Assembly: GCA_905221605.1 (NCBI GenBank) | Contig: CAJNDS010000979.1 | Location: forward strand, 632,319-694,318 | From: Symbiodinium natans | Taxonomy: Eukaryota > Sar > Dinophyceae > Suessiales > Symbiodiniaceae | Length of the DNA stretch: 62,000 nucleotides | Reading direction: 5' to 3' | Notes under the pieces: model-generated | What the model was told of the DNA's origin: nothing | What the model saw: only the letters and a program-made list of their open reading frames with translations | The model's database searches: none | In this document: positions 30,301 through 39,870 of the stretch, one piece after another | How positions within the stretch are numbered: position 1 is the stretch's first letter | How the letters are laid out: each line of letters starts with the position of its first letter | Translations under genes and position numbers: made by a program

Positions 30301-33300
30301 CCCTTGCCCGAACCCCAAACCTCAAGCCCCAAAACCCTAAACCCTAAGCCCTAAGCCCTAAGCCCGAAGCCCGAAGCCCGAAGCCCGAAGCCCGAAGCCC
30401 GAAGCCCTTACCGAGGCGCCTGGAAGAAGGTCCAAGGCAAAGCTGCTAAGGAGATCGGCCTGGGCCCAAGACGAAATAAGCTGCCCAAAGGCGAAGGTTA
30501 CAGAGGATCTAGGGTTTGGGGCTTAGGGCTTAGGGTTTAGGATTTAGGGTTTAGGGTTTAGGGCTTAGGGTTTAGGATTTAGGGTTTAGGGTTAGGGCTT
30601 AGGGTTTAGGATTTAGGGTTTAGGGTTTAGGGTTCGTTGTTTCTGCGGGGGCCGTTGTCTTCAGCTTCTGCAGGTGCGTCTCCCCCGAAGGCTCCATCTA
30701 CCTACATGGTACTAAGCCTACCATATAGCCCGTGAAAGGCCCCCAGCATACTCTACCATACCCTGAACCCTAGGCACCCTAAAACCTAAACCCTAAACCC
30801 TTCAGGTACAATGATGTCTGTTCAGCTTGCCCCCGAAGCCCACGATGATCCTCAAGCCCTCTGGACTTCAGTCTCCTTGGGCGTAGAAGGGTTTAGGGTT
30901 CAGGGTTCAGGGTTCAGGGTTTCGGGGCTGGGGTTTAGGGTTTGCCCCCTGTGATAAGTAGAGTTAAAAGGACCCTATATTAGGCCATAAGGATCCTAAA
31001 TTAGGTTCTAAGTCCCTTAACTATAGTTAGTCTAGTAAGGGGGCCCCTCCTTGTAGGGATTTATGAGGCTTACTTGAAGGTTCATGGTACTTACTAACCA
31101 ATTATAACTGGGCTTATAACCCTACTTATAATTGGGATAACCCCTATAAGGCCCTCTAGGGGTATTATAAGTAGGGTTATAAGTACAGTTATAATTAGAT
31201 AGTAAGTACCATGAACCTTCAAGTATGGGTACCTGTGCATCTTTCAGCTCGACAGCGGGCGGGGGCTCTCTTACAATCATCTCCAGGCCGCGATGGGTGG
31301 CTGAGCTTCTTCGACCAGGCTGTTGCTGGGGCGCTCCTGTCTCTGTGGTGTTGTGAGGGTTTAGGGTTTAGGGTTAAGGGTTTAGGGGTTTAGGGTTTAG
31401 GGTTTTGTAGGGGTATGGGCGTTTATGAAAATCTGGGACCCCCTAAATCCTTGTAGGATTTTCTTTTTAAGATAGACCCCAAATAGTAGGATCCCCTGAA
31501 GAAGGACCACAATAAGGTACACCGAATTTCGGAAGGCCCTATGTGGTTGGGGTGTTTTTGGGGATTTAGGGGTTGAGGGGTTCAGGGTTTAGGGTTTAGG
31601 GGTTTGCTGGGGGTTAGGGCCTCTGGTTTTCCAGAGTATGTGGGCTTAGGGCTGTACTAAGGGTTGCTTGTGCAATTTTGAAGAGGTTTCAGCGTGCCGC
31701 ACCTTGACACACCAAACTCCCTATAATAGACTCCTTGGACCCTAAAACCTTGAATCCCAAAGTGCCTAAAAACCTATATATAAACCCTAGACCTTAGAAT
31801 CCCTAACACCCTATAGACTCCTTAAACCCTGCAACCTTATATTCTAAAAACGCGCTGCGCACGTTTCTTAGGTTCTGCGCACTACTAGGCATGATCGCGT
31901 TTCTGCACACTACTAGGCATGATCGCGTTTCCGCCGGATTTTCTGTTCCTTTCTTTCGTCACGTTTTCATGGTGCAAAAGCTAAGAAACCCGATTAGGCT
32001 CATGAAACCTGACGCGGTACTGGCGTGGGACATGTTGATGGCGCTTTTCGCACGTTTTTCGGAGTCGCGTTTCTTGGATTTCTTGCGCAAAAGGAGCGGC
32101 CATTTTGGCCGATTGAGCACAAAGGGAAAATCAGCAATTCCGACCAGCACTTACAGAAACTGCGAGAAACTGCGTTACCTATGAAACGTGTGTGATCTCG
32201 CATTAGACACATCCCAAACTTGTTGCTGGTCTCGCTGCTCTAGGTAGGCCCCGGGGATATTTTTTGTTTTCCCTTATTGGGTTGCAGAGGAAACCCTAAG
32301 CCCTCTTCGCCAACAGTTGAACTTTCAACTTTTTGGGTTTCCGTATTTAGTAGGAATAGTAAAGTTTATCCTTTTTCTTCCCCTGGCTGTTAGAGAATTA
32401 AGCAAAAGATAAAAGTAATCTGATCCCTCAGCTGCTCTCGTGGAGGTGAGCATGCCGACGCAGGACGCTTATAAGGCCGGTGGCCAAGTGGGCTCGAAGA
32501 ACAAGTTAAGCCCTTAAACCCAAAAACCCTAAACCTTACTTAACCCCTAAACCCCTAAACCCTAAACCCTAAACCCCTAAACCCTAAAACCCTAAACCCC
32601 TAAACCCTAAACCCCAAAACCCTAAAACCCTAAATGATCTTGATGCATCTTGGCATGTGGGGGTTGGGGATGTTACGAACGTCCCTCTTCGGGGGTCCCA
32701 TGTAAGCCAGAATTCGCCATAGTTCACTACAGTACGGAAGTGTACGTGGAAACTCCCTAATGCGAAGCTGTTGCTGTGATACACCCGAAACCCTAAACCC
32801 TAAACCCTAAACCCTAAACCCCCTAACCCCTAAACCCGCTTCGGGAAGTGCGAGCTCGTTCCTGCGCGGCCCGCTCTGAGGCGTGGGAGCTCCTACCCCT
32901 GGTGGAGGACAAGCTGACGCTCACCCGGCGCTGCCCTTGGTGAACGCCCATGTCCAGGGTTCAGTTTAGGGACTATAAATATGAATATAAATACATAAGT
33001 AAATATACAAAACAATATATATATATATATATGCTCACGCCCCCCCCCCCCCCATGATCCACGTTTCTGCTTCGAAACAGATGGATCTTGGGAGGAGAGG
33101 GGGCTATGAGCTAGCAACAAAAACACCGACAGGGCCGATAAAAAACCTATATCATTTCAAGTCAGGCAGGTCATTTACATCAACAAGGTAGAAAAATACC
33201 CGAAAAATCATGCTTTTTTAGAAAACTCGAGCCGGCTCGAATTTTCCAAAAAAAACTGACACAGTAGATTGCCGAAACACGACCAGGCTCGAATTTTCCA

Positions 33301-36300
33301 AAAAAAACCTAAATTTCAGGATCTATGGCTCCAGCAGCCCGGTAGATCCTGAAAGTTCGGTTTTCTTTGGAAAATTCGAGCCTGCTCGAGTTTCTGGGAC
33401 CTAAAGCTTCAAGAATTTTAGGAAAATTCGAGCCGGCTCGAATTTTCCAAAAAAAACTGACACAGTAGATTGCCGAAACACGAGCAGGCTCGAATTTTCC
33501 AAAAAAAACCTAAATTTCAGGAGCAGCCCGGTAGATCCTGAAAGTTAGGTTTTTTTTTTGGAAAATTCGAGCCTGCTCGAGTTTTCGAGACCTGGAGCTT
33601 CAAGAATTTTCGGAAAATTCGAGCCGGCTCGAATTTTCCAAAAAATATGCTGAAACCATGGCTGTGTGACCCCAAGGTCTCATAGATGACAGAATGTAGG
33701 TTTTTTTTGGAAAATTCGAGCCTGCTCGAGTTGTGGTGACCTGGTGCCTGGAGATTTTTCGGAAAATTCGAGCCGGCTCGAGTTTTCCCGAAATCTCTTG
33801 ATATTCTGACTGCGGTAATTGATACAATTAGTAGCATTAGATACCAATTCTATTTCAATTGGTAAGTTTCCCATATTTTTTGACGGCAAATATCTAACTT
33901 GTGAGAAGAGGCCACGCAATGGTTTAAATCCAACAATCGTTTTGGTCTTAAACCCTTGACAATTAACATAAGAACTACCTTTGTGTCAAAGAAAACTTAA
34001 ACTATCAATGAGGATATCTGCGGGACTAAAAGTTTCCATGATATATAAATAGCATAGATAATTTGATTACATATACATACCTTCAACTTGTATTCAATCA
34101 AGTAATTCAAAACTATATGAAGTGTCTTACTATTATTCTTCTTCCTACCTTTCACCTGCTTAACTGCTTCATCTACTTAATTATTCTCAACTAACTTTCT
34201 TATCTTTTCGTAAGCATGTTGTTTAAATTGCTTCTCTATCTTCTATGTCTCTATTTGTTCGTATGTTGTTGCTTTCTTATGAAATGATTATGGCATCAAA
34301 CTGTTGTTAAAAACTCTTCTTCGGCTATAGGTAGATGTCCTGCTTTGTTTTTAATATTGCCTATATCTTCATAAGGATGTTTTTGTAGATGGTCCAATGT
34401 TGATTTCTTTGATGTTATACTTCCTTTTTCAAACATACTAACGGGTTCTTCTACTTTCCGTATTCATATGTTTTGTCCCAGTGTCTTCTGGTCGTTGTCC
34501 TGATACATAAGGAGAACCATAGCTACGACTTCTGAATACATTCCCATAATCATTGTTTATTTGTTGTCCCGATGCTGAACCTAAACTGTGACTTACAATA
34601 CCAGAAATTCCAGTTTCTTCTTTTCTTTAACCGTCTATTTCAATAAAACCATCTTGAATGAACTTATCTACATCTTTATAACACTGAGTCAGTTGCGTCT
34701 TATATAAAGGAAGGTTTCAATCACCATAAACATCTCTACAGCTTTTAGTCCCAGCAATGTATAAAATAGAACCATTTTTGATATATCCCGTCAGGATTCT
34801 CATACGCTAATTTAAGTCCTTGCGTGTCCGTTAAGAATGTCTCTGTCTTTGCGAATTCGTCTCTAACTTCATTATGCAGTCTGCTTCTTGTGTTAGGTGC
34901 TTTATTTGAAACCCCTTCATCTCTTCTTTTATGTTCATGCATTATACAATGGTTTATAAGGTAATATTTATCTAATCAATGAGTATTGTTGAAGTTCAAG
35001 AAGGTGTATATTGGAAGCTACTATAGAGTGAATAACAGATATTAGCAAACCACACAAAACCAAATCCAGAAACGGATTCTGTTTGTAGATTTCTGTTGTT
35101 TAAAAGTGTAGATAATCAATAGCAAGTTGTAGCTTCAGACATGGCAAGACACGAAAGTATCGTAAATACCGGTGTTTTTTCACTTCAACCATATGTGCAA
35201 ATAAGCACAGGTGCAGAAGGACAAGCAAGAAAAGGACACATATGGATCATGGGGGGGGGGTGTGACCATATATATATATATGTATATATGTATATTCATA
35301 ATCATACCCATATACTGTGAGTTTATGTGTATATATATATATGTATATAGAGAGATAGATAGATAGCTATGTCCAAGGGTTTTTTCAAGACATTAGGGCT
35401 TGAAGGGTTTGGGGTTGAGGGTTTCGGGCTTCAGGGTTCAAGGCTTTTAGGGCTTCAAAGGGTTGGGGCTGGTCAGCTGAGGTTTACGGAGTCAGGATAC
35501 AGCCCGAAAATACCTCTAGACCCTTCAGACCCTGAACGCTTTAATTTTGCATACTCAAACAGGTCTCGGTTTTGGCTTCAGGCTTTGAACCTTCTAGGAC
35601 CTATAACCTAGTTAATGTTGAAGTGCATGGAGGGGTGCTTTGTGAGACTTCCTGGCAGTTCAGGGATGCTCTCGGAGGTTGCAGATGCAGAACGACCTGG
35701 TGAAGCATTCACTGCCATACAATGCTATCAAACCCTCCACCAACCCTAAGCCCTAAAAACCCTAAAGCCTTACAGCCGAAAACCCTAAAAACCCTAAAAC
35801 CCTAAAACCCTCAAACCCTCAAACCCTCAAACCCTAAGGCCCTAAAGCCCTAAAACCCTAAAACCCTAAACCCTAAAACCCCAAACGCTGCTATCTTCAC
35901 GCGAATTCTTGCAGTCGCTCCCCACCCTGAACCCTTCATAACGTCTTGGACCTCCCAGTCCCTAAAATCTCAAGAGCTGCAAGCCTGGGGGGGGGGGGGG
36001 GGGGGGTGGTTGGTTGGAGTTTAGGGTTGAGGGGGTTCAGGGTTTCGGGTTTCGGGTTCAGGGTTTAGGGTTTTGGGCTAAGTTAGGGTTCTAAAACTTA
36101 GTGCCCCCTTTCAGGTTAAGGATGCCAAAAGGCCACCCCCGGCTATGGGACCCGTGCAAGTTGAGAGTCTTAGGGCCTTAGGGATCGATCTTTTCATCTG
36201 AAAGGTGTTTCTGAAGCCTCGAAAGCGGTGATGTAAGAACTCACAGTCCGAACACAGGGTGAGAGGCCAACGAGACTTCGCCGTCAATGTGTGCTTAGGT

Positions 36301-39300
36301 GTGACAACCCAAGTGCGCAGAGAGATGCAGAGAAGCGCGTTCTGACAAATGAAGTGTTGTGTTCATGTTGTCCTTTAGGAAAACAAAGCTTGACAGTCGG
36401 ACAAAAGCAAGGGGAACGCAGGGAACCGAACATGTCCACACCCCAAGCATTTGCAAAGCAACCCTTAAACCATAAAACAAAAGAAACGTTGTAGCTCGCC
36501 TTACAAGTACCTTTTAATTCGGGGCTTCGTTGTCATTTTGCAGACTTGCCTAGGCAAACCCCAGTCCCCTAAACCCTAAACCCCAAACCCCAAACCGCAA
36601 TTCCTAGACCCTAAACCCTAAACCCTAAACCCTAAACCCTAAACCCTAAACCCTAAACCCTAAACCCTGAGCCCAGAAAGGTTCGAGCCTGGCATCGGCC
36701 GGGACTTAGAGGCCAGATGGTCGCGCCTGCACTTCGCCGACTCGTTAGCTTATGAGGGTTTAGGGTTTTGGGTTTTGGGTTTAGGGTTTAGGGTTTAGGG
36801 TTCATATGGTTTAGGATTCTGGGTTTAGGGCTTAGGATGTAGGTTTGGGGTTTTGGGTTTTGGGTGTCGGGTTTAAGGGACTTAGACCTTAGGCTTTGAG
36901 GGTCTTGAGGTTTTATAGGCTTAGGCTTTGAGGGTTTTGAGGGCGTTTTGTTCCCGCAAGGGTTTGAAGGGTTTGAGGGTTTTAAGGGCTTTGAGGGCCT
37001 AAGGGTGTTAAGGCTTTTAAGGGTCATTTTAAGGGTTATCCAGGGTTTGGGATTTGAAGGTTTTCAGGGCTTGAAGGGCTTGAAGGGTTCAGGGCTTGAG
37101 GATGTTAAGGTTTTTGAGTGTTCTTAAGGGTTTGAAGGGCTCTCAGGGTTTTAAGGTTTTTCAGGGCTTAGGGTTTGAAGGGTTTGAAGCTTAGGGTTTA
37201 GGGTCTATAGTTGTATAGGGCTTTTTGTTTAGGGGGACTTCTCCAGATGAGTAGCAGTTGGAAGGTTCGAAGGGTTTAGGAGGCTTTTGGCATACGTAGT
37301 GACGTAGTGGTGGACTTATTGTTTTTTGGCTGCGGGCTGTGGGCTTTCGGCCTCCAGAGTTTAGGGCGTAGGCCGCGCATTGTAGCGCTCAAACTGCACG
37401 GCTTACAAAGGGGTTTACCCAGGTAAGTGGGGAGCTACTTGTCGAAGTGCCCAGGTGCCAATTTATGTTGAAAGCCGGCTGGTCCTAGAGCCGGGCACTC
37501 CAAAACCCTGGGCATTCTGCACCCTAGAAACCCTAAATCCCTAGGCTCACAAACCCTGAAACCCGAACACTCCAGTTCGGTTTCTGAGCAGATCACCCAG
37601 CGCAGGCTTTCCACCAGAAGATCAAAGAGCGCTTCTGCAACGCCAAGAACATGATGCTGAAGGTCTCGGCGGTCAATGTTGGAGACCCGAAGCCCTAAAC
37701 CCTAAACCCTAAAGCCCCCCCCCCCCCGCCCGGGGGGGGGCGAGGGGGGCGGGCGGGGGGGGTTAAGGATGCGGGTGTAGGGTCTCCGAATCTGTTGATG
37801 GGCTTGGTCCCGGTGCAGCAATCGGTTAAAGCCTGTTTTTTCAACGGCCAAATGCCCTAGCCTTCTTTGCCGTTCGAGGACGAGGGGATGATGGATATGA
37901 AGCCCTAAGCCCTAAGCCCTAAACCCGAAACCTTAAACCCTAAACCCTAAACCCTAAACCCCACACCCTAAACCCTTTTTGTCAAGCAGAACGCCTATTG
38001 AACCAAAGGGCATAGGATGGTCTCAGCGATACGGTCAGCACAAAGGGCCTATACAACTGCCACAAACTTTCGCAACACTCATGTTCTTACAAAGGGCCTA
38101 TACAACTGCCAAAAACTTTCGCAACACACATGTTCTTGGTAGCCCGGTGGTAGTTTTTGTTTAAAACATTTTTCTTCTGGTTCAAGGTGCCTTTATAGAG
38201 TAACCAACCCCAAAAAGGGTGCCCCCCCTTATTGATAATATGGTTCCTGGGCTACTAAGTGTTCGAATCCTGCCTGAATAGAACGGCATTAGCCTCAAAC
38301 TGCCCATGCTCCCATCAAAAGAGGCCCCTATAGTGGTTTAGGGTCTAGGGTCTAGGGTTTAGGGTCTAGGGTTTAGGGTTTAGGGTTTAGGGTATTTAAA
38401 GACTTTTCTGGGCTCTGGGCTTCAAGGGACTATGGGGTTGAAATGCTTGCGGGCCTTATGAGCTTAAGGCTGTACAGGGCTGAGGATGTAAAGGGATGTG
38501 GAGACTTGTCAAACGTTTTCCGGGCTCAAGGGCCTACCGGGGGAGTGGGAAAAGGGGGGAAAAAAACAACATCTTGAAAACCTCCCCAAAACTGCAAAAC
38601 TTGGCCCTGGTGGTCGACCTGCTCAGATGCGTGACGACGGCGCTTCCCTGGACAAGAAGCGGCGCCTAGAGAAGATTTGGGGCTTTCCCGAGGTTCGAAG
38701 ATTAACGTACATAGGTTGGAGCTTGCTTTGGTTTGGATTATAGTGTATACAGGGGGTACCCTATTTAGGGACCTACTCATGAGTTTTGAGGGTTTATGGG
38801 TTTAGGGCAGGGCGACATACAACGTCTAGGTTGTCGGGTTTCGGGTCTCGGTATAGGTAGCTGCTGCACCGAAGTCCCTTAGCCAAAGACACCAAAAGCC
38901 CCGCAAGGGGGGACCCGAATTCAGAACAAAAATCACCGGTTGACTTGGGGTTTAGGTTCTGTTGCAAGCCCTCAGCCCAAAACCCAACACCCTAAGTCCT
39001 AGGTTGTTAAGTTAAGTTCAAGGCTGCGGAGGTTCAGGCTTTAGTAATATCACAAACTTATATTAAATCTATCACATTCTTCATTGTAAATTACATACAT
39101 GTACAGGACTTATATTATATCAATTATATTCTTCATTGTACGTGATATACATATGTATAGGACTGTTGGGGTTTAGTTTGGGCGTTGAGGTCTTAGGGCC
39201 TGTGGGCTCCGAGGGTCCAAAGCTTTGGGTTGACACCCTACGGAGCCTAATGGTCACGGTAGGGTTTAGGGTGTAGGGTTTAGGGTTTAGGGTTTAGGGT

Positions 39301-39667
39301 TTAGGGTTTAGGGTTTAGGGTTTAGGGTTTAGGGCTCTAAATTTTTGCTCGGCGCAAAACTGAAACCCGAAGACACCCGATCCCTGGCTACTGAGGGCGG
39401 CACAGGCAAGCAAGCCAACTCCTACCATTGAGGGCGGCACACTCTTTGGGGGTGCCCAAACAAACCAAGATGAACTTGTTCTCATGTTGTCCTCTTCTTC
39501 CTTGGATACGACCTCTTGAGCATTGAAAAAGCACGTATGCAAAGCCGTGCCGAGTGCTGTTTTGTGAACCCAACCAGCAGCAGCAGGCACTTGCTGAAGC
39601 GTCCCAGCAGCAACAGGCACTTGCTGAAGCGTCGGCTGTGAACCAGCACCTTGAGGAAGAGCCGTGA
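19234..39667 (+). CDS. Large EF-hand-like gene, 18 exons over 20 kb
   Basis: Exons 19234-19268, 19646-19732, 20565-20636, 22076-22101, 22666-22737, 23704-23758, 24642-24725, 25183-25266, 27279-27347, 28263-28322, 28646-28690, 28989-29042, 30430-30490, 32849-32939, 36681-36757, 37592-37662, 38627-38692 and 39578-39667 join in one frame (399 codons including TGA; 5' end missing). EF-hand-like landmarks in order: KFGSALGKAWRLALDPELKL, ALEDLDPRTPAMLERFK, FGGLQDAFEAIDVEGVGIIT (the best loop), FRRLCHEIKATDGAFRLLEF and DPKRTGEIRLSLIDREVAED; then an Ala/Pro/Ser linker, basic helices and a Gln/Ala-rich tail. Donors are about half GT, the rest GC or GA. Exons 22076 and 28646 and the last exon are least certain. 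Likely a calcium-sensor-like or scaffold protein; function unknown. Foreign DNA lies in two of its introns. Confidence 0.6.
20639..20765 (-). repeat. CCCTAAA array
   Basis: About 16 perfect heptamers directly 3' of the exon ending near 20636, an exception to the usual TTTAGGG-after-exon rule. Confidence 0.9.
20848..21434. repeat. 587-bp almost pure G/T tract
   Basis: Only G and T apart from a few isolated A and C; G runs reach about 50. All frames stay open (poly-Gly/Val/Trp or poly-Pro), so the long ORFs here are artefacts. Strong G-quadruplex potential on the + strand. Confidence 0.95.
21690..22070 (-). repeat. CCCTAAA/CCCTAA mixed array
   Basis: CCCTAAA heptamers mixed with CCCTAA hexamers and point variants. 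No gene seen between 20770 and 22075 apart from this and the G tract. Confidence 0.85.
22186..22272 (+). repeat. CTTAGGG variant array
   Basis: Eleven tandem GCTTAGG units follow four TTTAGGG units. Confidence 0.9.
23084..23385 (+). CDS. C5-cytosine DNA methyltransferase, C-terminal fragment
   Basis: TGTAG|GAT opens a phase-0 frame of 100 codons plus 2 nt to ATGCG|GTTTAAG. It reads THAPCITPQGQLWNFERGRL then FTGTEKLLCQSFPSHRMQ and, at the end, LSEKELHSLAGNAMC. The last matches motif X of C5 DNA methyltransferases (LAGNA), and the preceding R-x-x-T-x-x-E-x-L...Q-x-FP block matches the segment before it. No catalytic PC or ENV motif is present, so this is only the tail of the target-recognition/C-terminal part. 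Its splice phases (0 and 2) do not fit the EF-hand-like gene whose intron (22738-23703) contains it. It is either a nested gene remnant or a piece of a methyltransferase-carrying retroelement. Confidence 0.6.
23780..23850 (+). repeat. TTTAGGG array
   Basis: Ten heptamers a few bases after the exon ending at 23758. The stretch 23860-24640 has unique DNA and short ORFs with no supported exon until 24642. Confidence 0.9.
25458..25603. repeat. Fold-back family D, copy 2
   Basis: CTTGGAGCTTCATGGTACTT ... AAGTACCATAAACCTCTAAG with extensive inner pairing. Confidence 0.8.
26650..26754 (+). CDS. Candidate exon within the long gene's intron
   Basis: CGAAG|CTT to ACAGAG|GTGAGA, 35 codons, phase 0/0, reading LGDSSSATLLQARVACFGPC and on to RPPTPTE with G/C third positions. 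Its phase would also fit the gene model between 25266 and 27279, but its content breaks the EF-hand-like alignment. The preceding 26129-26623 is open for 165 codons (Lys/Arg/Gln-rich, start TTG or the ATG at 26249) and might be coding; unresolved. Confidence 0.35.
27428..27655 (+). repeat. Family G element, copy 2, with insert
   Basis: GATGCCCAGTAGTACCCTTC ... AGGGCACCCTTTT, then a second AAAAAAAGGGCACCCTTTTT ending GGTTACTGGGCAGCC. The terminal GCCCAGTA / TACTGGGC are inverted. Confidence 0.6.
28525..28622 (-). repeat. CCCTAAA array
   Basis: About 14 perfect heptamers before the exon at 28646. Confidence 0.9.
29175..29807 (-). other. 210-codon antisense ORF in unique intron DNA
   Basis: The longest non-repetitive ORF of the window, on the strand opposite to all host exons, in 700 bp of repeat-free DNA (29160-29870). 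Arg/Pro/Ser-rich with no domain I recognise. It lies between exons 29042 and 30430 of the long gene. It could be a remnant of a mobile sequence or an open frame by chance in G+C-rich DNA. Confidence 0.3.
30050..30200 (+). repeat. TTTATAGGG nonamer array
   Basis: About 12 units of GGGTTTATA and variants: a nine-base derivative of the telomere unit. Confidence 0.85.
30340..30408 (-). repeat. CCCTAAG / CCCGAAG variant array
   Basis: CCCTAAG units pass abruptly into seven identical CCCGAAG units, just before the exon at 30430. Confidence 0.9.
31072..31224. repeat. Fold-back family D, copy 3 (most complete)
   Basis: ACTTGAAGGTTCATGGTACT ... AGTACCATGAACCTTCAAGT, 20-bp perfect ends, with inner TTATAAC/GTTATAA pairing throughout. 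Confidence 0.9.
31427..31545 (-). repeat. Dispersed repeat family J, copy 1
   Basis: The reverse complement shares CAGGGGATCCTACTATTTGG and ACCTTATTG with 50105-50190. Confidence 0.7.
31850..32260. other. Repeat-free block with a 25-bp duplication
   Basis: CACTACTAGGCATGATCGCG is duplicated at 31883 and 31911. A 97-codon ORF (31891-32184) runs through the block; its product is not recognised and its codon use does not look like the exons. Confidence 0.4.
32309..32403. repeat. Fold-back family K, copy 2
   Basis: Shares TATTTAGTAGGAATAG and TTCTTCCCCTGGCTGTTAG with 12624-12722. Confidence 0.75.
33221..33787. repeat. Array of 28-bp palindromes in tandem units
   Basis: GGAAAATTCGAGCC followed by its exact complement occurs at 33421-33448 and 33612-33639, and near-perfectly at 33221 and 33761. 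Half or modified versions (CGAGCCTGCTCGAG, CAGGCTCGAATTTTCC) lie at 33284, 33368, 33482, 33560 and 33709. The whole is about three tandem units of 150-200 bp with A/T-rich spacers. No similar motif elsewhere in the window; it adjoins the AT-rich insertion. Confidence 0.9.
33796..34300 (-). pseudogene. Decayed AT-rich coding blocks, unknown proteins
   Basis: Two minus-strand stretches read as protein with AT-rich codons. One at about 34080-34295 is Lys/Gln/Glu-rich and is broken by an in-frame TAG and TAA. One at about 33796-33985 has a PLRGLFSQVRYLP segment and then IEIELV, which is faintly like viral structural proteins but not identifiable. Its 3' part runs into the palindrome array. Confidence 0.4.
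34330..34945 (-). pseudogene. Lipase-like alpha/beta hydrolase, broken
   Basis: Minus-strand reading shows YIAGTKS (beta strand before the oxyanion region), then GIVSHSLGS at about 34578-34600, the Ser nucleophile elbow of class-3-type lipases with His-Ser-Leu-Gly, then RSYGSPYVSG and PVSMFEKGS, in the spacing of that family. The frame is broken by a one-base shift in a G run (about 34787), a TGA (34717-34719) and a TAA (34627-34629), with a further shift near 34450. Lipase-like proteins of this kind occur in some virus and virus-like mobile-element genomes (known of the family; the assignment here is inference). Not functional as it stands under the standard code. Confidence 0.55.
38039..38137. 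repeat. Tandem duplication of 49 bp
   Basis: ACAAAGGGCCTATACAACTG ... CATGTTCTT occurs twice with three differences. Confidence 0.9.
39056..39163. repeat. AT-rich tandem duplication of about 54 bp
   Basis: ACTTATATTA...ATTCTTCATTGTA...ATACAT repeated head to tail, 10-15% diverged. Confidence 0.8.
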
Positions 39668-39870
39668 TGAGCTTGATCGGTGCGTCAAAACCCTTTTTTG
39701 GGGTGCCTTAACTACTAGGGGCCGTAGTACAGTCCAACAAGGGGCCATCAGTTAGACAAGAAGTCACCAGATGTTCTGAAGCCAAAGTACCACCCTAAAC
39801 CTTAAACCTTCAACCCTAACCCTAAGCCTTAAAGCCTGAACCCTAAACCCTAAACCCTAAACCCTAAGAG

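Larger units (their letters stand above)
33796..35265 (-). mobile_element. AT-rich foreign insertion with decayed minus-strand genes
   Basis: About 1.5 kb with A+T well above the surroundings, no telomere repeats, A/T-rich codons and coding sense only on the minus strand, all opposite to the host exons around it. It lies in the intron between exons 32939 and 36681 of the long gene, next to the palindrome array and bounded on the right by a G run and TA microsatellite at about 35250. Likely a virus-derived or large DNA-transposon-derived fragment; which one cannot be told. No transposase, integrase or polymerase is visible. Confidence 0.6.

Noticed and set aside
32090-32120. Dinoflagellate spliced-leader relic
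   Set aside because: GGCCATTTTGGCC matches only the central 11 bases of the leader; the flanks do not match and it is a self-complementary motif.
33221-33787. CRISPR array
   Set aside because: The repeats are palindromes with similar, not unique, spacers and the context is eukaryotic; no cas genes.
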